Positions 4,859-6,428 of a stretch of DNA of 6,428 nucleotides are shown here, piece after piece. Made by a program: the position numbers and the translations under genes. Below the pieces are notes generated by a model. It ran no database searches. It worked only from the letters and a program-made list of their open reading frames with translations, and had not been told where the DNA came from. Positions within the stretch are counted from its first letter, which is position 1. Every line of letters starts with the position of its first letter. This DNA is from Nitrospirota bacterium (lineage in GTDB: Bacteria > Nitrospirota > Thermodesulfovibrionia > Thermodesulfovibrionales > JdFR-85): NCBI GenBank assembly GCA_013151785.1, contig JAADHP010000107.1:1-6428 (forward strand), given 5' to 3'.

Positions 4859-6428
4859 GGGGATTGCTTTTCACCAGGATAATGTCAGCGGTCTCTACTG
4901 CCACATCAGTACCTGCACCTATAGCTATGCCCACATCTGCCTGTGCAAGGGCAGGGGCGTCATTAACACCATCACCTGTCATTGCCACCACAAGCCCCCT
5001 TGATTGCACCTCCTTTACCTTTTCTGCCTTTTCATGGGGAAGGACCTCAGCAAAGTAATCATCCAGCCCAAGCTCCTCTGATACCCATCTGGCTACCTGA
5101 CGGTTATCACCTGTCAGCATCATGCACTGTATCCCCATCTGTTTGAGTCTGGAGATTGCCTCTTTCGACTCAGGCCTTATGATATCAGCAAGCGCTATGG
5201 CACCTGCCGGCTTTCCGTCTATCAGAACAAACACCACTGTCTTGCCCTGGGAGGAGAGCTTCTCGATTCTTTCGTCATTCATCTGAATATTGCTCTCCCT
5301 GAGATATCCGGGACTGACAATCATGACATTCTTTCCATTCACTCTGCCTTCGGCTCCTTTGCCAGGAATGGCCTTGAATCCATCCACTGGATAGACTCCG
5401 TCTGAAGCTTCTACAATACCCCTGGCTATAGGATGCTCTGAATGTGCCTCCACAGATGCAGCATATTTCAGGAGTTCCTTATCCTCTATTTCCTGGAACT
5501 TAATAATATCCGTCACTCCGAATCTGCCCTGTGTGAGAGTGCCGGTCTTGTCAAATATTATGGCCTGAATGTTTCTTCCTCTCTCAAAGGCAGCACGGTC
5601 TCTTATCAGAAGTCCGTTCTTTGCAGAAAGGGCGGTAGACACTGCCACCACCAGTGGCACCGCAAGCCCCAGGGCATGAGGACATGTTATAACCATCACC
5701 GTCACCGTTCTTTCAAGGGCAAAGGCAAAGTCTTTGTTCATTATGGCAAGCCATACAAACAGGGTGATAGCACCACCTGAAATTGCAATAATCGTAAGCC
5801 AGAAGGCTGCCCGGTTTGCCAGGTCCTGTGTCTTTGATTTGCTCTCCTGTGCCTGTTTCACAAGGTCTATTACCTGGGACAGAAAAGAATCCTTGCCTGT
5901 CTTTTCAATCTCTATAATAATGGAGCCCTCTCCATTTATGGCCCCGCCTATCACCTTTGAACCTTCCTTCTTGGATACGGGGTTGGACTCGCCAGTCAGC
6001 ATGGCCTCATTTACCGAGGTCTCACCCTCCACAACCACTCCGTCTGCCGGTATCTTCTCTCCTGGCTTGACCAGAACCCTGTCACCTGTCTTCAGTTCAT
6101 CAAGGGGAACATCCACTGTGCTACCGTCAGGCATGATCCTGTGTGCCTCTGAGGGCATGAGTTTTGCGAGTTCTTCAAGGGCACGGGATGCACCCATTAT
6201 GGATTTCATCTCTATCCAGTGCCCAAGAAGCATGATGTCAATCAGTGTGGCCAGTTCCCAGAAAAAGACCTTGCCTTCCAGTCCGAATACCACGATGCTA
6301 CTGTATATGTAGGCAGTACTGATAGCAATGGCTATAAGGGTCATCATCCCGGGCTTGGCTGACTTCAGTTCGTTGAATATCCCCTTGAGGAATGGATAGC
6401 CACCATAAAAGAAGACAAATGACGAAAG
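4821..6428 (-). CDS. copB: CopB-type P1B-3 heavy-metal ATPase, 5' partial and 3' frameshifted
   Basis: This copper/silver-exporting inner-membrane P-type ATPase enters from the right edge of the window. The 27 codons upstream of M-M-T (6347) are open and family-like (Y-G-G-Y-P-F-L-K-G), so the true start lies outside. Counting from the Met at 6347, TM3 is about 1-22 and TM4 about 29-46. The actuator domain has T-G-E-S (118-121), and TM5-TM6 lie at about 181-235 with the C-P-H metal motif (222-224). The phosphorylation site is D266-K-T-G-T, the N-domain HP motif is at 305-306, and the hinge is T-G-D-G-V-N-D (457-463). CPH marks the P1B-3 (CopB) group. After S-N-P-L-D-A-V-H the frame goes out of family, adding R-T-C-K-G-H-L before TAA at 4821. 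TM7-TM8 are then found in the next frame down to 4646. As written the product lacks two helices and part of its metal site. Confidence 0.95.
   Translation of the reverse strand, partial: LSSFVFFYGGYPFLKGIFNELKSAKPGMMTLIAIAISTAYIYSSIVVFGLEGKVFFWELATLIDIMLLGHWIEMKSIMGASRALEELAKLMPSEAHRIMPDGSTVDVPLDELKTGDRVLVKPGEKIPADGVVVEGETSVNEAMLTGESNPVSKKEGSKVIGGAINGEGSIIIEIEKTGKDSFLSQVIDLVKQAQESKSKTQDLANRAAFWLTIIAISGGAITLFVWLAIMNKDFAFALERTVTVMVITCPHALGLAVPLVVAVSTALSAKNGLLIRDRAAFERGRNIQAIIFDKTGTLTQGRFGVTDIIKFQEIEDKELLKYAASVEAHSEHPIARGIVEASDGVYPVDGFKAIPGKGAEGRVNGKNVMIVSPGYLRESNIQMNDERIEKLSSQGKTVVFVLIDGKPAGAIALADIIRPESKEAISRLKQMGIQCMMLTGDNRQVARWVSEELGLDDYFAEVLPHEKAEKVKEVQSRGLVVAMTGDGVNDAPALAQADVGIAIGAGTDVAVETADIILVKSNPLDAVHRTCKGHL

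Noticed and set aside
5734..6312. 192-codon plus-strand open frame
   Set aside because: It is antisense to the ATPase A-domain and TM5; the Ser/Pro/Thr-rich translation is typical of a reverse-frame shadow.

Overview
The window looks like a chromosomal stretch from a Gram-negative-type bacterium with moderate GC. The gene mix (a RseC/MucC-like membrane protein, a YHS-domain histidine kinase, DUF1566 repeats and a HEPN protein with an H-E-C-D-C motif) suggests an anaerobic or thermophilic lineage such as Nitrospirota or Desulfobacterota. That placement is an inference from family content only, because there is no rRNA or marker gene here.

Left part (1-890): a HEPN-domain gene runs leftward off the window edge (minus strand, start at 342). 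It is divergent from a small RseC/MucC-like two-helix membrane protein (plus, 465-890). The 122-base gap between them carries a perfect minus-strand TATAAT, a strong ribosome binding site for the HEPN gene and a small dyad. The RseC-like gene has no visible ribosome binding site.

Right part (938-6428): four minus-strand reading units form one apparent operon, transcribed right to left. They are a CopB-type (CPH, P1B-3) copper/silver P-type ATPase whose 5' end lies beyond the window, a short-form alpha-glucan phosphorylase, a tandem two-copy DUF1566 protein, and a soluble histidine kinase with an N-terminal YHS metal-binding domain. The junctions after the ATPase are 41 bases, a 17-base overlap and 3 bases. 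The operon converges on the RseC-like gene, with no clear terminator in the 47-base gap.

The most notable point is that the ATPase is broken by a frameshift near 4845-4858. The main frame stops at 4821, while the last two transmembrane helices, which carry the YN and MSxST metal-site residues, continue in another frame to 4646. Restoring one lost copy of a 5-base tandem repeat (TTCAT) exactly repairs the frame into a family-like sequence. This suggests either a recent slippage deletion or a sequence error.

Functional reading (inference): the YHS kinase could sense the metal exported by the ATPase. The phosphorylase and DUF1566 protein sit between them, so metal handling appears to be co-transcribed with glucan breakdown. 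No response regulator is visible in the window. I see no RNA genes, CRISPR arrays or mobile elements, and no gene-free stretch longer than 122 bases.
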